From JACVRX01 sp963831385 (GTDB lineage Bacteria; Actinomycetota; Actinomycetes; Jiangellales; Jiangellaceae): a DNA stretch of 64,000 nucleotides. Every line of letters begins with the position of its first letter. Positions within the stretch are counted from its first letter, which is position 1. The stretch is from contig CAWHPW010000011.1 in NCBI GenBank assembly GCA_963831385.1, forward strand, positions 248,001-312,000, read 5' to 3'. Made by a program: the position numbers and the translations under genes. Positions 48,199 to 61,085 of this stretch are shown here, in pieces. The notes under the pieces were generated by a model, which saw only the letters and a program-made list of their open reading frames with translations, was not told the origin of the DNA and searched no databases.

Positions 48199-50220
48199 CT
48201 AGCCGAGGTCGACGGGATCCACCCGAACACGCACCGGGCCGCCGGACCGCCGCGCCGCCCGGATGCCCTGGGCAGCTTTGATGGCCGCGGTCAGGGTGGC
48301 AGCGGCTGGACGCGGCGCGCGCAGGAGCAGGTGCTGGCGTCCCGCAGCCGGCCCGGGAACCGGCCCGAGAACCTGCGCCTCTTCGGGCAGATCGACAAGG
48401 CGGATGAGATCCGTGACGTCGGCCGTTTCGCCGGTGAGCTCGATCGCGCGAGCGACGGGAGGGAAGCCCAGGGTGGCGCGATCGGAGAGCTCCCGGGCCG
48501 CCAAGCCAGCCGGATCCCACCGCACCAGTGCCTGCACGGCGGGCGCAGTGGCGTCGGCCACGACAACAACGGCGCCACCATCGGGCCCGGTTCTAACCAG
48601 CGCCGCTGCCCGAAGCCAGCGACGGAACGCCTCCTCGGCGGATCGCAGCCCTGGCCGCGCCAGCAGCGCATCGCCGTCGAGCAGCAATGCCGCCGTGTAC
48701 CCACCGGCGGCGCGCGGTTCGGCGCCGGGAGTGGCAACGACGAGCGCGGGGTCGGCCGGCACGTCATGGAGCACCCCACCGCGGCCGGAGGTTCGCACCG
48801 GCACACCGGGGAACGCTCGGCCCAGCTCCTCCGCGGTCCGGCCAGCACCGACGACAGCCGCCCGCACCGACGTGGCTCCACATCTGGGGCATGTCCATGC
48901 GGTCGCGGGCGTGGCACACCAGCCGCAGACGGGTGGCCCGCCGCGAGAGCCCAGGCCTATCGGTCCGCTGCAGGCCGCGCAGCGCGCCGCCGACCGGCAT
49001 CGTGCGCACAGCAAGGCCGGGACATATCCGGTCCGCGGAACCTGAACCAGAACCGGACCACGCTCCAAGCCGGCCCGAGCCGTTCGCCACGCCACCGACG
49101 GGAGCCGGGCCGTCCGCGCGCCTTCATCATGAGCAAGTTCGTGATCGGCGCCGGCCGCCGTGACGCGCGGCGCACGACGCCGAACCGAACCTCGGTCCGG
49201 AACCACCGGCCGAGCCCAGCCTGATTCGACCAGCTGCTCGGCCTCGGCGGTACGCGCAAATCCCCCAATCACCACGCCCGTGCCCTCGTGCAGTGCGCGA
49301 AGCAGCAGGACTTCCCGAACGTGCGGATATGGGGCTCGAGGCTCGGCATGCAGATCGTCGCCGTCGTCCCATACGACAGCCAGGCCAAGGTCATCCACCG
49401 GCACGAACGTCGCCGCGCGCGTACCGAGCACCGCTCGAACGCTGCCGCGACGTACTGCCAGCCATCGCCGGTAACGCTCGGCTGGGCCCAGATCGGCGGT
49501 GAGCACGACGTGGTGGTCCTGGCCGATTGCCTGGACCAGGGCTCGATCCGCGAGCTCGAGGTCACCCGCGTCGGGCAGGACGGCCAGCGCACCGCGACCG
49601 GCCGACAGCGTCGCAGTCAGCAGCCGAGCCAGCAGATCCGGCCAGTCGGCGGCCGGTCCGGGGTTCCACACGGCTCTTGGCGCCCCCCGCGAGGACAGGG
49701 CGGCGAGGAGGGCCCCACCATCGACGTGCTCGGCCCAGCCACCTGGCTGCGGAGGGGTGGGAGCCCCGGTGGTCTTCGCCGGCGACTGCTCCCGTTCGAC
49801 CGCCGCATGCCGCGGCGGGATTGCCAGCCGCAGCACGTCAGCCGCGGTGCCGGCGTAGCGATCGGCGACAGCTCGCGCCAGCGTGGCGATCTGTGGGGCC
49901 AGCACCGGCTCCGGCGACCGGACCCTGCGCAGCCGTGCTAGCCGACCCTCGTGCGCCGTTTCTGCCGTCCGTTCCAAGAGAAAACCGTCGACGTCTTGAC
50001 CGGCGAACCGGACCGCGACCCGGGCTCCCGGCACGGCCGCCTCGGCCAGCGAGGTAGGCACCAGGTAGTCGAAGGGCCGGTCCAGATGGGCCAGCGGAAT
50101 GTCCACCAGCACCCGGGCAATCGGCCGGTCATCGGTGATCGGGTCGGCCGCGCGAGCCCGCCGCCGAGTCGGCGGACGCTGGACCAGGGCAAGCTGATCC
50201 GGGTCGGCGTGGTCTGTCAC
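48199..50220 (-). CDS. priA: Primosomal protein N' (PriA), helicase-deficient actinobacterial type
   Basis: This 673-residue replication-restart protein has an N-terminal DNA-binding domain (residues about 25-120; DRPFDYLVPTSLAEAAVPGA) and eight zinc-binding cysteines in CARCRSAARCAAC and CGWCATPATAWTCPRCG. The ATPase core is degenerate: no GxGKT Walker A is found in the expected region (SSRGAPRAVWNPGPA), and the Walker B reads VVWDDGDDLH instead of DEEH. Such helicase-dead PriA is known in actinobacteria. GTG at 50220. metK lies 89 bases upstream on the same strand. Confidence 0.9.
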   Translation of the reverse strand: MTDHADPDQLALVQRPPTRRRARAADPITDDRPIARVLVDIPLAHLDRPFDYLVPTSLAEAAVPGARVAVRFAGQDVDGFLLERTAETAHEGRLARLRRVRSPEPVLAPQIATLARAVADRYAGTAADVLRLAIPPRHAAVEREQSPAKTTGAPTPPQPGGWAEHVDGGALLAALSSRGAPRAVWNPGPAADWPDLLARLLTATLSAGRGALAVLPDAGDLELADRALVQAIGQDHHVVLTADLGPAERYRRWLAVRRGSVRAVLGTRAATFVPVDDLGLAVVWDDGDDLHAEPRAPYPHVREVLLLRALHEGTGVVIGGFARTAEAEQLVESGWARPVVPDRGSVRRRAPRVTAAGADHELAHDEGARTARLPSVAWRTARAGLERGPVLVQVPRTGYVPALLCARCRSAARCAACSGPIGLGSRGGPPVCGWCATPATAWTCPRCGATSVRAAVVGAGRTAEELGRAFPGVPVRTSGRGGVLHDVPADPALVVATPGAEPRAAGGYTAALLLDGDALLARPGLRSAEEAFRRWLRAAALVRTGPDGGAVVVVADATAPAVQALVRWDPAGLAARELSDRATLGFPPVARAIELTGETADVTDLIRLVDLPEEAQVLGPVPGPAAGRQHLLLRAPRPAAATLTAAIKAAQGIRAARRSGGPVRVRVDPVDLG

Positions 50221-50309
50221 GACCGCGTTTCTACCTCACATTCGGCCACGGATCCCGGAGCCCGCAGAGCATCCGTCCAACCGCCGCACGGTTCGGCCCG
50301 GTTGCTCGG

Positions 50310-51503
50310 TCAACCAGCGGCGTTCTGCAGCGCCTCGACCCGGTCGGTGCGCTCCCAGGTGAAGTCGGGCAGCTCGCGGCCGAAGTGCCCGTATGCCGCT
50401 GTCTGGGAGTAGATCGGTCGAAGCAGGTCGAGGTCGCGAATGATCGCTGCCGGCCGTAGATCGAAGACTCCGAGCACGGCGTCCTGAATGCGGTCCACCG
50501 GCACGGTCTCGGTGCCGAAGCACTCGACGAACAGACCCACCGGGTGGGCCTTGCCGATCGCGTAGGCGATCTGGACCTCACACCGGCTGGCAAGCTCCGC
50601 TGCGACGACGTTCTTGGCGACCCACCGCATCGCGTATGCCCCGGACCGGTCGACTTTGGAAGGATCTTTCCCGCTGAATGCGCCGCCGCCGTGCCGGGCC
50701 ATGCCGCCGTAGGTGTCGATGATGATCTTCCGACCGGTGAGCCCGGCGTCGCCCATCGGCCCACCGATCTCGAACCTCCCGGTCGGGTTCACCAACAGCC
50801 GGTAGGAGTCGGTCGGGAGGTCAATGGTCGCGAGCACCGGGTCGACAACCTCGGCCTGGACGTCCGGAGTGAGCAGCGTCTCGAGATCGATGTCTCGTGC
50901 GTGCTGAGTCGAGATCACGATCGTGTCCAGCCGCACTGCGCGGCTGTGGTCGTACTCGATCGTGACCTGCGTCTTGCCGTCCGGGCGCAGGTACGGGACC
51001 TGGCCCGACTTACGCACGCCGGCGAGCCGTTGGGCCAGCCGGTGGGCCACCGTGATCGGCAGCGGCATCAGCTCCGGAGTGTCGTCGCAGGCGTAGCCGA
51101 ACATCAGCCCCTGGTCCCCCGCACCTTGCCGGTCCAGTGGGTCGACCGACTGCTCATCCGAGCGCTGCTCCCATGCCTCGTCGACACCCTGGGCGATGTC
51201 CGGCGACTGGGAGCCGATCGACACCGAGACCCCGCAGGACTGTCCGTCGAAGCCCTTGGTCGAGGAGTCGTAGCCGATGTCCAGGATCGTGTCGCGCACG
51301 ATGTCCGGGATGTCGGCGTACCCACTCGTGGTGACCTCTCCAGCTACGTGCACCTGCCCGGTGGTCACCATGGTCTCGACGGCGACCCGGCTGGCCGGAT
51401 CCTCTTTCAGCAGGCTGTCGAGGATCGCATCGCTGATCTGGTCGCAGATCTTGTCCGGATGTCCTTCGGTGACGGATTCGGACGTGAAGAGCCGACGGGC
51501 CAC
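50310..51503 (-). CDS. metK: S-adenosylmethionine synthetase
   Basis: The 397-residue enzyme makes SAM from methionine and ATP. Signatures: GHPDKICDQISDAILD at about 14-29, GAGDQGLMFGYA near 125, GGGAFSGKDPSKVDRS near 270. All metal and phosphate ligands are present, and length is normal. GTG at 51503, preceded by AAGGGGGG 7 bases upstream. It sits between coaBC and priA as in mycobacteria. Confidence 0.97.
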   Translation of the reverse strand: MARRLFTSESVTEGHPDKICDQISDAILDSLLKEDPASRVAVETMVTTGQVHVAGEVTTSGYADIPDIVRDTILDIGYDSSTKGFDGQSCGVSVSIGSQSPDIAQGVDEAWEQRSDEQSVDPLDRQGAGDQGLMFGYACDDTPELMPLPITVAHRLAQRLAGVRKSGQVPYLRPDGKTQVTIEYDHSRAVRLDTIVISTQHARDIDLETLLTPDVQAEVVDPVLATIDLPTDSYRLLVNPTGRFEIGGPMGDAGLTGRKIIIDTYGGMARHGGGAFSGKDPSKVDRSGAYAMRWVAKNVVAAELASRCEVQIAYAIGKAHPVGLFVECFGTETVPVDRIQDAVLGVFDLRPAAIIRDLDLLRPIYSQTAAYGHFGRELPDFTWERTDRVEALQNAAG

Positions 51504-51573
51504 GGGCGTCCCCCCTTGTGATGGCTATCGACGGTGGTGCCGACACTGTACGAGATCGCCGCGGGCTTCCTGC

Positions 51574-52794
51574 TCAGCCGTCCGCCCATCGGTCCTTGAC
51601 CAGATCCCACACCACGTGCGCGATTGCGGCCTTCGGACCGCGCGGGATCGGCGTCGACGAACCGTCAGCACCCAGCACGACGGCTTCGTTGTCCTCGGAT
51701 TCGAATCCGCGATCGACGCCCACCTCGTTGACGACCAGCAAGTCGCAACCCTTGGCGGCCAGCTTCGCCCGGCCGTGCTCGAGGACCGATCCGGTGGCGT
51801 CGCCGGTTTCTGCGGCGAACCCGACAATGACCTGACCGTCGCGCGGACGATGCCGAGACAGCTCGGCCAGGATGTCGTCGGTGCGTTCGAGGTCGATGCG
51901 GGGGGCGTCGCCGTCGGCCGTCTTCTTGATCTTCGTATCGGTGTAGGACGTGGGCCGGAAGTCAGCCACGGCTGCCGCCATGACCACCGCGTCTGCGGTA
52001 GCAGCCGCTTCGAGCACCGCAGCCCGCAGGTCGGCTGCGGAGACGACGCGAACCATGTCGGCACCAGCGGGGTCCGGCAGCGCCGAGTTCGCCGACACGA
52101 GCGTGACCTTTGCTCCGCGACTGACGGCGGTGCGGGCCAGCGCGTACCCCTGCCGACCGGACGAGCGGTTGCCGATGAACCGGACCGGATCGAGGTGTTC
52201 GCGGGTGCCGCCAGCGGACACGACGAGGTGACGCCCGGCCAGGTCGGGTCCGGCGGGCACTCCAGCCAGCAGATCACGGGCGATGCCCACGATCTCCTCG
52301 GGATCGGGCAGCCGACCGCGCCCGGTGTCGGCGCCGGTGAGCCGCCCGACAGCGGGGTCGACGACAAGGGCACCACGAGATCGCAGCAGGGCCACGTTGG
52401 CGCTGGTCGCCGGATGCTCCCACATCTCGGTGTGCATGGCCGGCACGTAGAGAACTGGGCACCGTGCCGTGAGCAGGATGGAGGTCAACAGGTCGTCAGA
52501 AAGGCCGTGGGCCGCGCGGGCGAGTAGGTCCGCCGTCGCCGGGACGACGACGACCAGATCTGCCTGCTGGCCGAGGCGAACGTGCGGCACCTCGTGCACG
52601 TCATCCCAGACCTCACCGGATACCGGATGACCGGACAAGGCCGCCCAGGTTGCGGCGCCGACGAAACGCAAAGCCGATCGGGTGGGAACGACTCGTACGT
52701 CGTGTCCGCTCTCGGTGAGCCCGCGGAGTACCTCGCACGCCTTGTAGGCGGCGATTCCGCCGCTGACCCCGAGGATCACCCGGGGTCGCGTCAT
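51574..52794 (-). CDS. coaBC: Bifunctional phosphopantothenoylcysteine decarboxylase/synthetase CoaBC
   Basis: The 406-residue enzyme makes 4'-phosphopantetheine in two steps. The N-terminal flavoprotein CoaC part (about 1-185) has VSGGIAAYKACEVLRGL, PATADLLARAAHGLSDDLL and PAMHTEMW; the C-terminal CoaB part (about 190-406) has VSAGGTREHLDPVRFIGNRS, then SGRQGYAL and the KIKK loop. ATG at 52794; rpoZ stops 14 bases upstream, so the genes are in one operon. Confidence 0.96.
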   Translation of the reverse strand: MTRPRVILGVSGGIAAYKACEVLRGLTESGHDVRVVPTRSALRFVGAATWAALSGHPVSGEVWDDVHEVPHVRLGQQADLVVVVPATADLLARAAHGLSDDLLTSILLTARCPVLYVPAMHTEMWEHPATSANVALLRSRGALVVDPAVGRLTGADTGRGRLPDPEEIVGIARDLLAGVPAGPDLAGRHLVVSAGGTREHLDPVRFIGNRSSGRQGYALARTAVSRGAKVTLVSANSALPDPAGADMVRVVSAADLRAAVLEAAATADAVVMAAAVADFRPTSYTDTKIKKTADGDAPRIDLERTDDILAELSRHRPRDGQVIVGFAAETGDATGSVLEHGRAKLAAKGCDLLVVNEVGVDRGFESEDNEAVVLGADGSSTPIPRGPKAAIAHVVWDLVKDRWADG

Positions 52795-52808
52795 GGCCCG
52801 ACCCCGGT

Positions 52809-53081
52809 CTATTCCGGCTCGGCCGCTTCGGCCGTGAGCAGCCCCTGGTTGATCTCACGGAGCGCGATCGACAGCGGCTTCTCCTGGACGTGGGTTTCGA
52901 CCAGCGGTCCAACGTATTCCAGCAGCCCTTCGCCGAGCTGCGAGTAATAGGCATTGATCTGCCGGGCACGCTTGGCCGCATAGATGACCAGGGCGTACTT
53001 GGAGTCGGTCTTCGCCAGCAACTCGTCGATAGGGGGAGAGGTAATGCCCTCGGCCACGCCGTGGGTACCGGACACGTTCAT
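52809..53081 (-). CDS. rpoZ: RNA polymerase omega subunit
   Basis: The 90-residue subunit helps assemble RNA polymerase by clamping beta'. Core: GITSPPIDELLAKTDSKYAL, then VIYAAKRARQINAYY, then LGEGLLEYVGPLVE and LSIALREINQGLL. The N-terminal 17 residues are variable as usual. ATG at 53081 overlaps the gmk stop (ATGA). The order gmk-rpoZ-coaBC is standard in actinobacteria. Confidence 0.95.
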   Translation of the reverse strand: MNVSGTHGVAEGITSPPIDELLAKTDSKYALVIYAAKRARQINAYYSQLGEGLLEYVGPLVETHVQEKPLSIALREINQGLLTAEAAEPE

Positions 53082-53680
53082 GCCTCCGGGCTGGGGGGTT
53101 GATGTCGATAACCCACCAAGGTTACCAACTCCGCGCACACCTGTTTGACATCGGAGTTCACCACGACGTGATCGAACTCCGATTCCGCCGCGAGTTCCTC
53201 CTTCGCGACCGTGAGTCGGCGCTCGACCACCTCGGGCGGTTCGGTTCGGCGTTCGGTCAGCCGCCGGACCAACTCCTCCCACGACGGTGGACGCAGAAAC
53301 ACCAACTGAGCACCCGGCACTCGGCGCCGAACCTGGCGGGCCCCTTGCAAGTCGATCTCCAGCAGCACGCTCTCACCGAAGGTGAGCCGAGCCACGACTG
53401 GCGCCAGGGGCGTGCCGTAGAGGTTGTCGTCGAACTCGGCCCACTCCAGGAACTCACCGGCTGCAACCCGTCGCTCGAACTCGGCTCGGCCGATGAAGTG
53501 GTAATGCACTCCCTCAACTTCGCCGGGCCGCGGAAATCGCGTGGTCGCAGAGACCGAGATCCAGACCTCGGGATGATGAGTACGCAGGGTTCGCACCACC
53601 GTGGACTTGCCCACGCCGGAAGGCCCGGAGAGGACGACGATCCGACCGGCGACGTCGGCGAGACCGCTCGGCGTGGTCAG
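53078..53680 (-). CDS. gmk: Guanylate kinase with probable CTG start
   Basis: The 200-residue enzyme phosphorylates GMP to GDP. The P-loop GPSGVGKST lies at about residues 18-26; the GMP-binding segment has SATTRFPRPGEVEGVHYHFI; LEIDLQGARQVR and RRLTVAKEELA follow. The first GTG (53614) is inside the P-loop, so it cannot be the start. Upstream in frame the only possible codon is CTG at 53680, which overlaps the mihF stop in the same NTGA form used by the other genes here. The upstream frame is closed by a stop at 53696-53698. Confidence 0.93.
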   Translation of the reverse strand: MTTPSGLADVAGRIVVLSGPSGVGKSTVVRTLRTHHPEVWISVSATTRFPRPGEVEGVHYHFIGRAEFERRVAAGEFLEWAEFDDNLYGTPLAPVVARLTFGESVLLEIDLQGARQVRRRVPGAQLVFLRPPSWEELVRRLTERRTEPPEVVERRLTVAKEELAAESEFDHVVVNSDVKQVCAELVTLVGYRHQPPSPEA

Positions 53681-53997
53681 CCGCGGCCGCCGAACTCACG
53701 CTCCAGCGCGGCAACCTGGTTCGTGCCGAGCCCGCGGACCCGCCGCGTTTCAGCGATGCCGATGCGCTCCATGATCTGCCGCGCACGGACCTTGCCGACA
53801 CCGGGCAACGCCTCGAGCAGAGCCGAGACCTTCATCTTCCCGACGGTCTCGTTCGACTCGCTTTCCTTGAGCACATCGGAGAGCGATGCTCCCGAGTGCT
53901 TGAGGCGGTTCTTGACCTCGGCACGCTCCCGGCGGGCCTCGGCGGCCTTGGCGAGCGCGGCCGCGCGCTGTTCGGGAGTGAGGGGTGGGAGCGGCAA
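53677..53997 (-). CDS. mihF: Integration host factor MihF-type, actinobacterial
   Basis: The 106-residue DNA-binding protein has a lysine/arginine-rich N-terminal helix (ALAKAAEARRERAEVKNRLK), and the helix-two-turn-helix (S13-like) core LPGVGKVRARQIMERIGIAE then RRVRGLGTNQVAALEREFG. It bends DNA and is essential in mycobacteria. The start is TTG at 53997, 7 bases after GAGGTGA; no better start exists. gmk overlaps its stop. Confidence 0.93.
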   Translation of the reverse strand: MPLPPLTPEQRAAALAKAAEARRERAEVKNRLKHSGASLSDVLKESESNETVGKMKVSALLEALPGVGKVRARQIMERIGIAETRRVRGLGTNQVAALEREFGGRG

Positions 53998-54138
53998 GAC
54001 AGGTCACCTCGCTGGTTGTGCTCGACTTCGGACACCCGGAACCTAGCGAGTCCGGGGACCGGTCAGCAATGTGTTCCGGCACCTGTACGGGCGATGCGCC
54101 CCACTTAAGCACCCGATACTTCCGCAAATCCATGGCAT

Positions 54139-54987
54139 TCAGGCCTCCAACACAGCGCGGTATGCATCAATCGCCCGTCTCACCGCCGCGCGAAGCCGAT
54201 GCACGTCCGGCCCGTCGCCGAGGATGGCGCGCGACGACGCAGGCACGACGTTCGGCAGGGCCGCTCCGAATGTTCGGCGAAGGTCGGCCGGGGTCCCACC
54301 TTGGGCGCCGTATCCGGGCGCCAGCACCGGACCGCCGACGTCGAGGTCCTCCTCAGTTGCCTCGATCGTCGCCCCGACGACTGCGCCGACACTTCCCCAC
54401 GGCACGGCGCCTGCATTTTCGGCCCGCACACGTCCCAGCACGTCGCCGGCGACGGTGTTGCCCTGGGCGGTTTGCGCCCGCTGAACCTGTGCACCTTCCG
54501 GATTGGAGGTCAGCGCCAGGACGAACACGCCGTTGCCGTGCCGGCGCGCCGTTTCCAGCATCGGTCGCAGGGACTCGAAACCGAGGTATGGCGATGCCGT
54601 CACCGCATCGGAGCCCAAGGGCGACGACGGATCGACGTACGTGTCGGCGTAGGCCTGGACGGTCGAGCCGATGTCACCACGCTTCGCATCCATCAGCGTG
54701 AGGGCGCCGGCAGCCCGAATGTCCGCGACGACTCGTTCCAAGACCGCGATTCCGGCCGAGCCATGCCGCTCGAAGAATGCCGACTGCGGCTTGAGCAGGG
54801 CCACCCAGTCCGCTAGGGCTTCCACCGTGGTCCGGCTGAACCGTTCGAGCCCCGCCGGGTCGTCGCCGAGTTCCCATTGCTGGAGCAGGGATGGATGTGG
54901 ATCGATGCCGACGCACAGCGGGCCACGGAGTGCGACGGCCGCGTGCAGGCGCGCGCCGAAGGTTCGGCTGAGCGAATCGTCGGTCAT
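54139..54987 (-). CDS. pyrF: Orotidine 5'-phosphate decarboxylase (PyrF, long type)
   Basis: The 282-residue enzyme makes UMP from OMP. Type-2 (mycobacterial-like) PyrF: signature LTLMDAKRGDIGSTVQAYAD at about residue 100 with the catalytic Asp/Lys/Asp, VGIDPHPSLLQQWEL near the N-terminus, FVLALTSNPEGAQVQ and GPVLAPGYGAQGGTPADLR near the C-terminus. ATG at 54987 overlaps the pyrD stop (ATGA). This is the last gene of the pyrimidine operon; a 141-base gap separates it from mihF. Confidence 0.95.
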   Translation of the reverse strand: MTDDSLSRTFGARLHAAVALRGPLCVGIDPHPSLLQQWELGDDPAGLERFSRTTVEALADWVALLKPQSAFFERHGSAGIAVLERVVADIRAAGALTLMDAKRGDIGSTVQAYADTYVDPSSPLGSDAVTASPYLGFESLRPMLETARRHGNGVFVLALTSNPEGAQVQRAQTAQGNTVAGDVLGRVRAENAGAVPWGSVGAVVGATIEATEEDLDVGGPVLAPGYGAQGGTPADLRRTFGAALPNVVPASSRAILGDGPDVHRLRAAVRRAIDAYRAVLEA

Positions 54988-56161
54988 AGCGGTGTCGGCG
55001 GCCGCTGCGCCGATTGGGAACGCTGGACCAGACCCGCCGTGACTCGGCGCGGCCACAGCGGTCCGCCGTAGACGAATCCGGTGTACGCCTGGATCAGCGT
55101 CGCGCCCGCGTCGAGCCGCCGCGCAGCTTCGGCCGCCGAGCCGATCCCGCCCACGGACACCAGGATCAGCGCGTCGCCCACTCGTCCGCGGAGCAACGTC
55201 AGCACGTCCAGTGACCGTTCTCGCAACGGCTGGCCGGACAGGCCCCCGGGGCCGGCGGCGGCGACTTCGGCCGCGGCCGACTCCAGGCCGGAGCGTCCCG
55301 TCGTGGTGTTCGTGGCCACGACCCCGTCCAGCCCGAGCTCGAGGGAGAGGTCGGCGACGGCCAGGATGTCGGCATCGGAGAGATCTGGAGCGATCTTCAC
55401 CAGCAACGGCACGCGTCGACCGGCGACGAGATCGCTCGTCGCTCGGACGGCCACCAGCAGAGGCCGCAGCCGCTCGACGGCCTGCAAGTCACGAAGGCCC
55501 GGTGTGTTGGGTGAACTGACGTTGACGACCAGGTAGTCGGCAAACGGCGCCAGCCGACGGGCGCTCGCGACATAGTCCACGACTGCGTCTTCGTCGGGAA
55601 CTACCCGGCTCTTGCCGATGTTGACGCCGATGATCGGCCTCGCGGGACGAGGCGGCAGCCGTCTCAGCCGCTCGGCGACCGCCTCGGCGCCGTCGTTGTT
55701 GAAGCCCAGTCGGTTGATGATGGCGTGGTCCGCGACCAGCCGGTGCAGCCGCGGTCGCGCGTTGCCGGGCTGCGGTACCGCGGTGACGGTTCCGACCTCG
55801 ACGAACCCGAAGCCGAGCGCGGCCGAGGCGTCGACTGCCCGGGCGTTCTTGTCGAACCCCGCGGCAAGGCCAAGCGGGCTCGGGAAGTCGCAGCCGAGTG
55901 CCCGTACCCGCAGCCGCGCGTCGTCCACAACGCAGAGCCGACGGAGCATCGCAGCTCCGCCCGGTGCGCGCGCGGCCATCCGGATCGCCGCCGTTCCTGC
56001 TTCGTGCGCACGCTCCGCGTCGATCTGGACCAGAACTGCGTCGAACAGCGCTCGATAGAGCGAGCCACCGTTGCTCTCGAGATCCACTGGCCGCACGTTG
56101 CGAGGCTCGCCGACGTGTCGCTGCCACCTCTGAGCAGTCGATCTTGTGGAGGCCGGCGTCA

Positions 56162-56162
<1 letters not shown>
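54984..56162 (-). CDS. pyrD: Dihydroorotate dehydrogenase (quinone), class 2
   Basis: The 392-residue FMN enzyme couples dihydroorotate oxidation to membrane quinone. Class 2 features: SLYRALFDAVLVQIDAERAH in the N-terminal membrane-associated helices, GLAAGFDKNARAVDA, the catalytic Ser in NVSSPNTPGLRDLQ, and a late GGIGSAAEAARRLDAGATLI. The ATG at 56162 shares TGATG with the carB stop and gives about 35 extra N-terminal residues; GTG at 56087 would match the usual family N-terminus better and is a serious alternative. Confidence 0.94.
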
Positions 56163-59460
<3,298 letters not shown>

Positions 59461-59461
<1 letters not shown>

Positions 59462-60588
59462 CAGGCAGCCGCCCGGATGAGATCGACGAAGCGGTCGAAC
59501 AGGTACCCGGCGTCGTGCGGGCCGGGCGCTGCCTCCGGGTGGTACTGGACGGAGAACGCCCTCGTCGACCTGTCGTCGCCGCGGAGTTCGAGCCCTTCTA
59601 CGACGCCGTCATTGAGGCAGACGTGGCTGACCTGGACCCGGCCGTAGGGCGTGGACGTCGGCCGGTCCAGCGGTGCGTCGACGGCGAAGCCGTGGTTGTG
59701 CGCGGTCACCTCGACCTTGCCGGTCGCGCGGTCCTGTACCGGCTGGTTGATGCCGTGGTGGCCGTACCGCAGTTTGTAGGTTCCGAAGCCGAGCGCCCGA
59801 CCGAATATCTGATTGCCGAAGCAGATGCCGAATATGGGCAGGCCTCGGGCAAGCGCTTGTTGCACCACATCGACCGCATGATCCGCGGTAGCCGGATCGC
59901 CTGGCCCGTTCGAGAGGAATAGTCCGTCCGGGTGCAGAGCGAGGATGTCAGACATCGTCGACGTCACTGGCACGACGTGGGTCTCGATCCCACGCTCTGC
60001 CATCAGCCGCGGCGTCATGGCCTTGATCCCCAGGTCCATCGCCACGACGGTGAATCGCCGCTCCCCCGCAGCCGGCACCACGTAGGGATGTCGTGTCGTC
60101 ACAGCGGGGCTGAGGTCACTGCCGGCCATCGGAGGCGACGCGAGCACGCGCTCCAGCAGGGCGTCGGCCGATGGTGAAACCGTGGAGATCCCCACCCGCA
60201 TGGCACCGCGCTCTCGCAGGTGTCTTGTCAACGCCCGGGTGTCGATGCCGCTGATGCCCACCACTGCGTTGCGTGACAGGTCGTCGTCGAGGCTTCGCTG
60301 TGCTCGCCAGGACGAGGGGTGACGAGCTGGCTCGCGCACCACGTAGCCGGCGACCCAGATCCGGCCCGATTCGGGGTCGTCGTCGTTGACGCCGGTGTTG
60401 CCGATGTGCGGAGCGGTCTGGACCACGACCTGGCGGTGATACGACGGATCGGTCAGGGTTTCTTGGTACCCGGTCATTCCGGTGCAGAAGACGGCCTCGC
60501 CGAACGTCTCGCCGACGGCTCCGTAGGACTCGCCGGCAAAGGCCCGGCCATCCTCGAGGACGAGCAGAGCCGGCGGGCGCGCCTTCAC
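59461..60588 (-). CDS. carA: Carbamoyl-phosphate synthase small subunit
   Basis: This 375-residue glutaminase subunit supplies ammonia to CarB. The N-terminal domain (about 1-150; LLVLEDGRAFAGESYGAVGE) interacts with CarB; the class I amidotransferase domain has the nucleophile Cys in FGICFGNQIFGRALG (about residue 252) and His-Glu in QYHPEAAPGPHDA. GTG at 60588 overlaps the stop of the upstream membrane-protein gene (GTGA). Confidence 0.97.
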
Positions 60589-61085
60589 GCCGCAGCCTCG
60601 TCGGATACCAGTGAGGCGGCGGCGGCTTGGAGCGACCCGAGGTCGCCGCGGCGCCGGGGCCGGAGCACGGTTTCCAGCACCTTCCCGGCGTGGGACCAGG
60701 TGACCACGAGCAGCTGCTCGGATCGGGTCACCCGGTTGGCACCAGCCCGGTCGACGCGAACACCGCGGATGGCCGCCGTCGGAATGTGCAGCGCGGGTTC
60801 CGGTCCCCGGCCGACCGTGACGCCGGCCGCGGTAACCACCACTGCGGCCGGGCTGCGACGGCCGAGGGTTTGGACCACCACCCGGTCCAGCCAGTCGCCC
60901 GCGGTCGTGGTGCCGAGGTATACGGCCTCGACGGGACCGGCCAGCGACTCCGCATCAGGTAGTGGACCGGGAAGCTGCGGAAAGTCCGCCTGACGAGCCG
61001 CTCGACGCCGCCAACCCCGCCACATCGCCACATACGCACCGGCGAGCAGAAGGGCCAGGACGACCACTGCCCAGCCGCGGGTCAC
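60585..61085 (-). CDS. Membrane-anchored protein of the pyr operon (Rv1382-like)
   Basis: The 166-residue protein has one N-terminal membrane helix (WAVVVLALLLAGAYVAMW, about residues 5-22) followed by basic residues and a soluble beta-rich domain (VEAVYLGTTTAGDWLDRVVV; IRGVRVDRAGANRVTRSEQL; TWSHAGKVLETVL) that looks PH-like. M. tuberculosis Rv1382 has the same place between pyrC and carA. GTG at 61085 overlaps the pyrC stop. Its role in pyrimidine metabolism, if any, is unknown. Confidence 0.85.
   Translation of the reverse strand: MTRGWAVVVLALLLAGAYVAMWRGWRRRAARQADFPQLPGPLPDAESLAGPVEAVYLGTTTAGDWLDRVVVQTLGRRSPAAVVVTAAGVTVGRGPEPALHIPTAAIRGVRVDRAGANRVTRSEQLLVVTWSHAGKVLETVLRPRRRGDLGSLQAAAASLVSDEAAA

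Noticed and set aside
46335..48230. A minus-strand frame of 631 codons across bioN and the antiporter.
   Set aside because: The translation is an Arg/Gly/Asp-rich shadow without motifs; bioN on the plus strand and the antiporter in another minus frame have full family signatures.
51504..51573. A SAM riboswitch upstream of metK.
   Set aside because: The 70-base gap is too short and lacks the paired elements of SAM-I, SAM-II or SAM-IV types.
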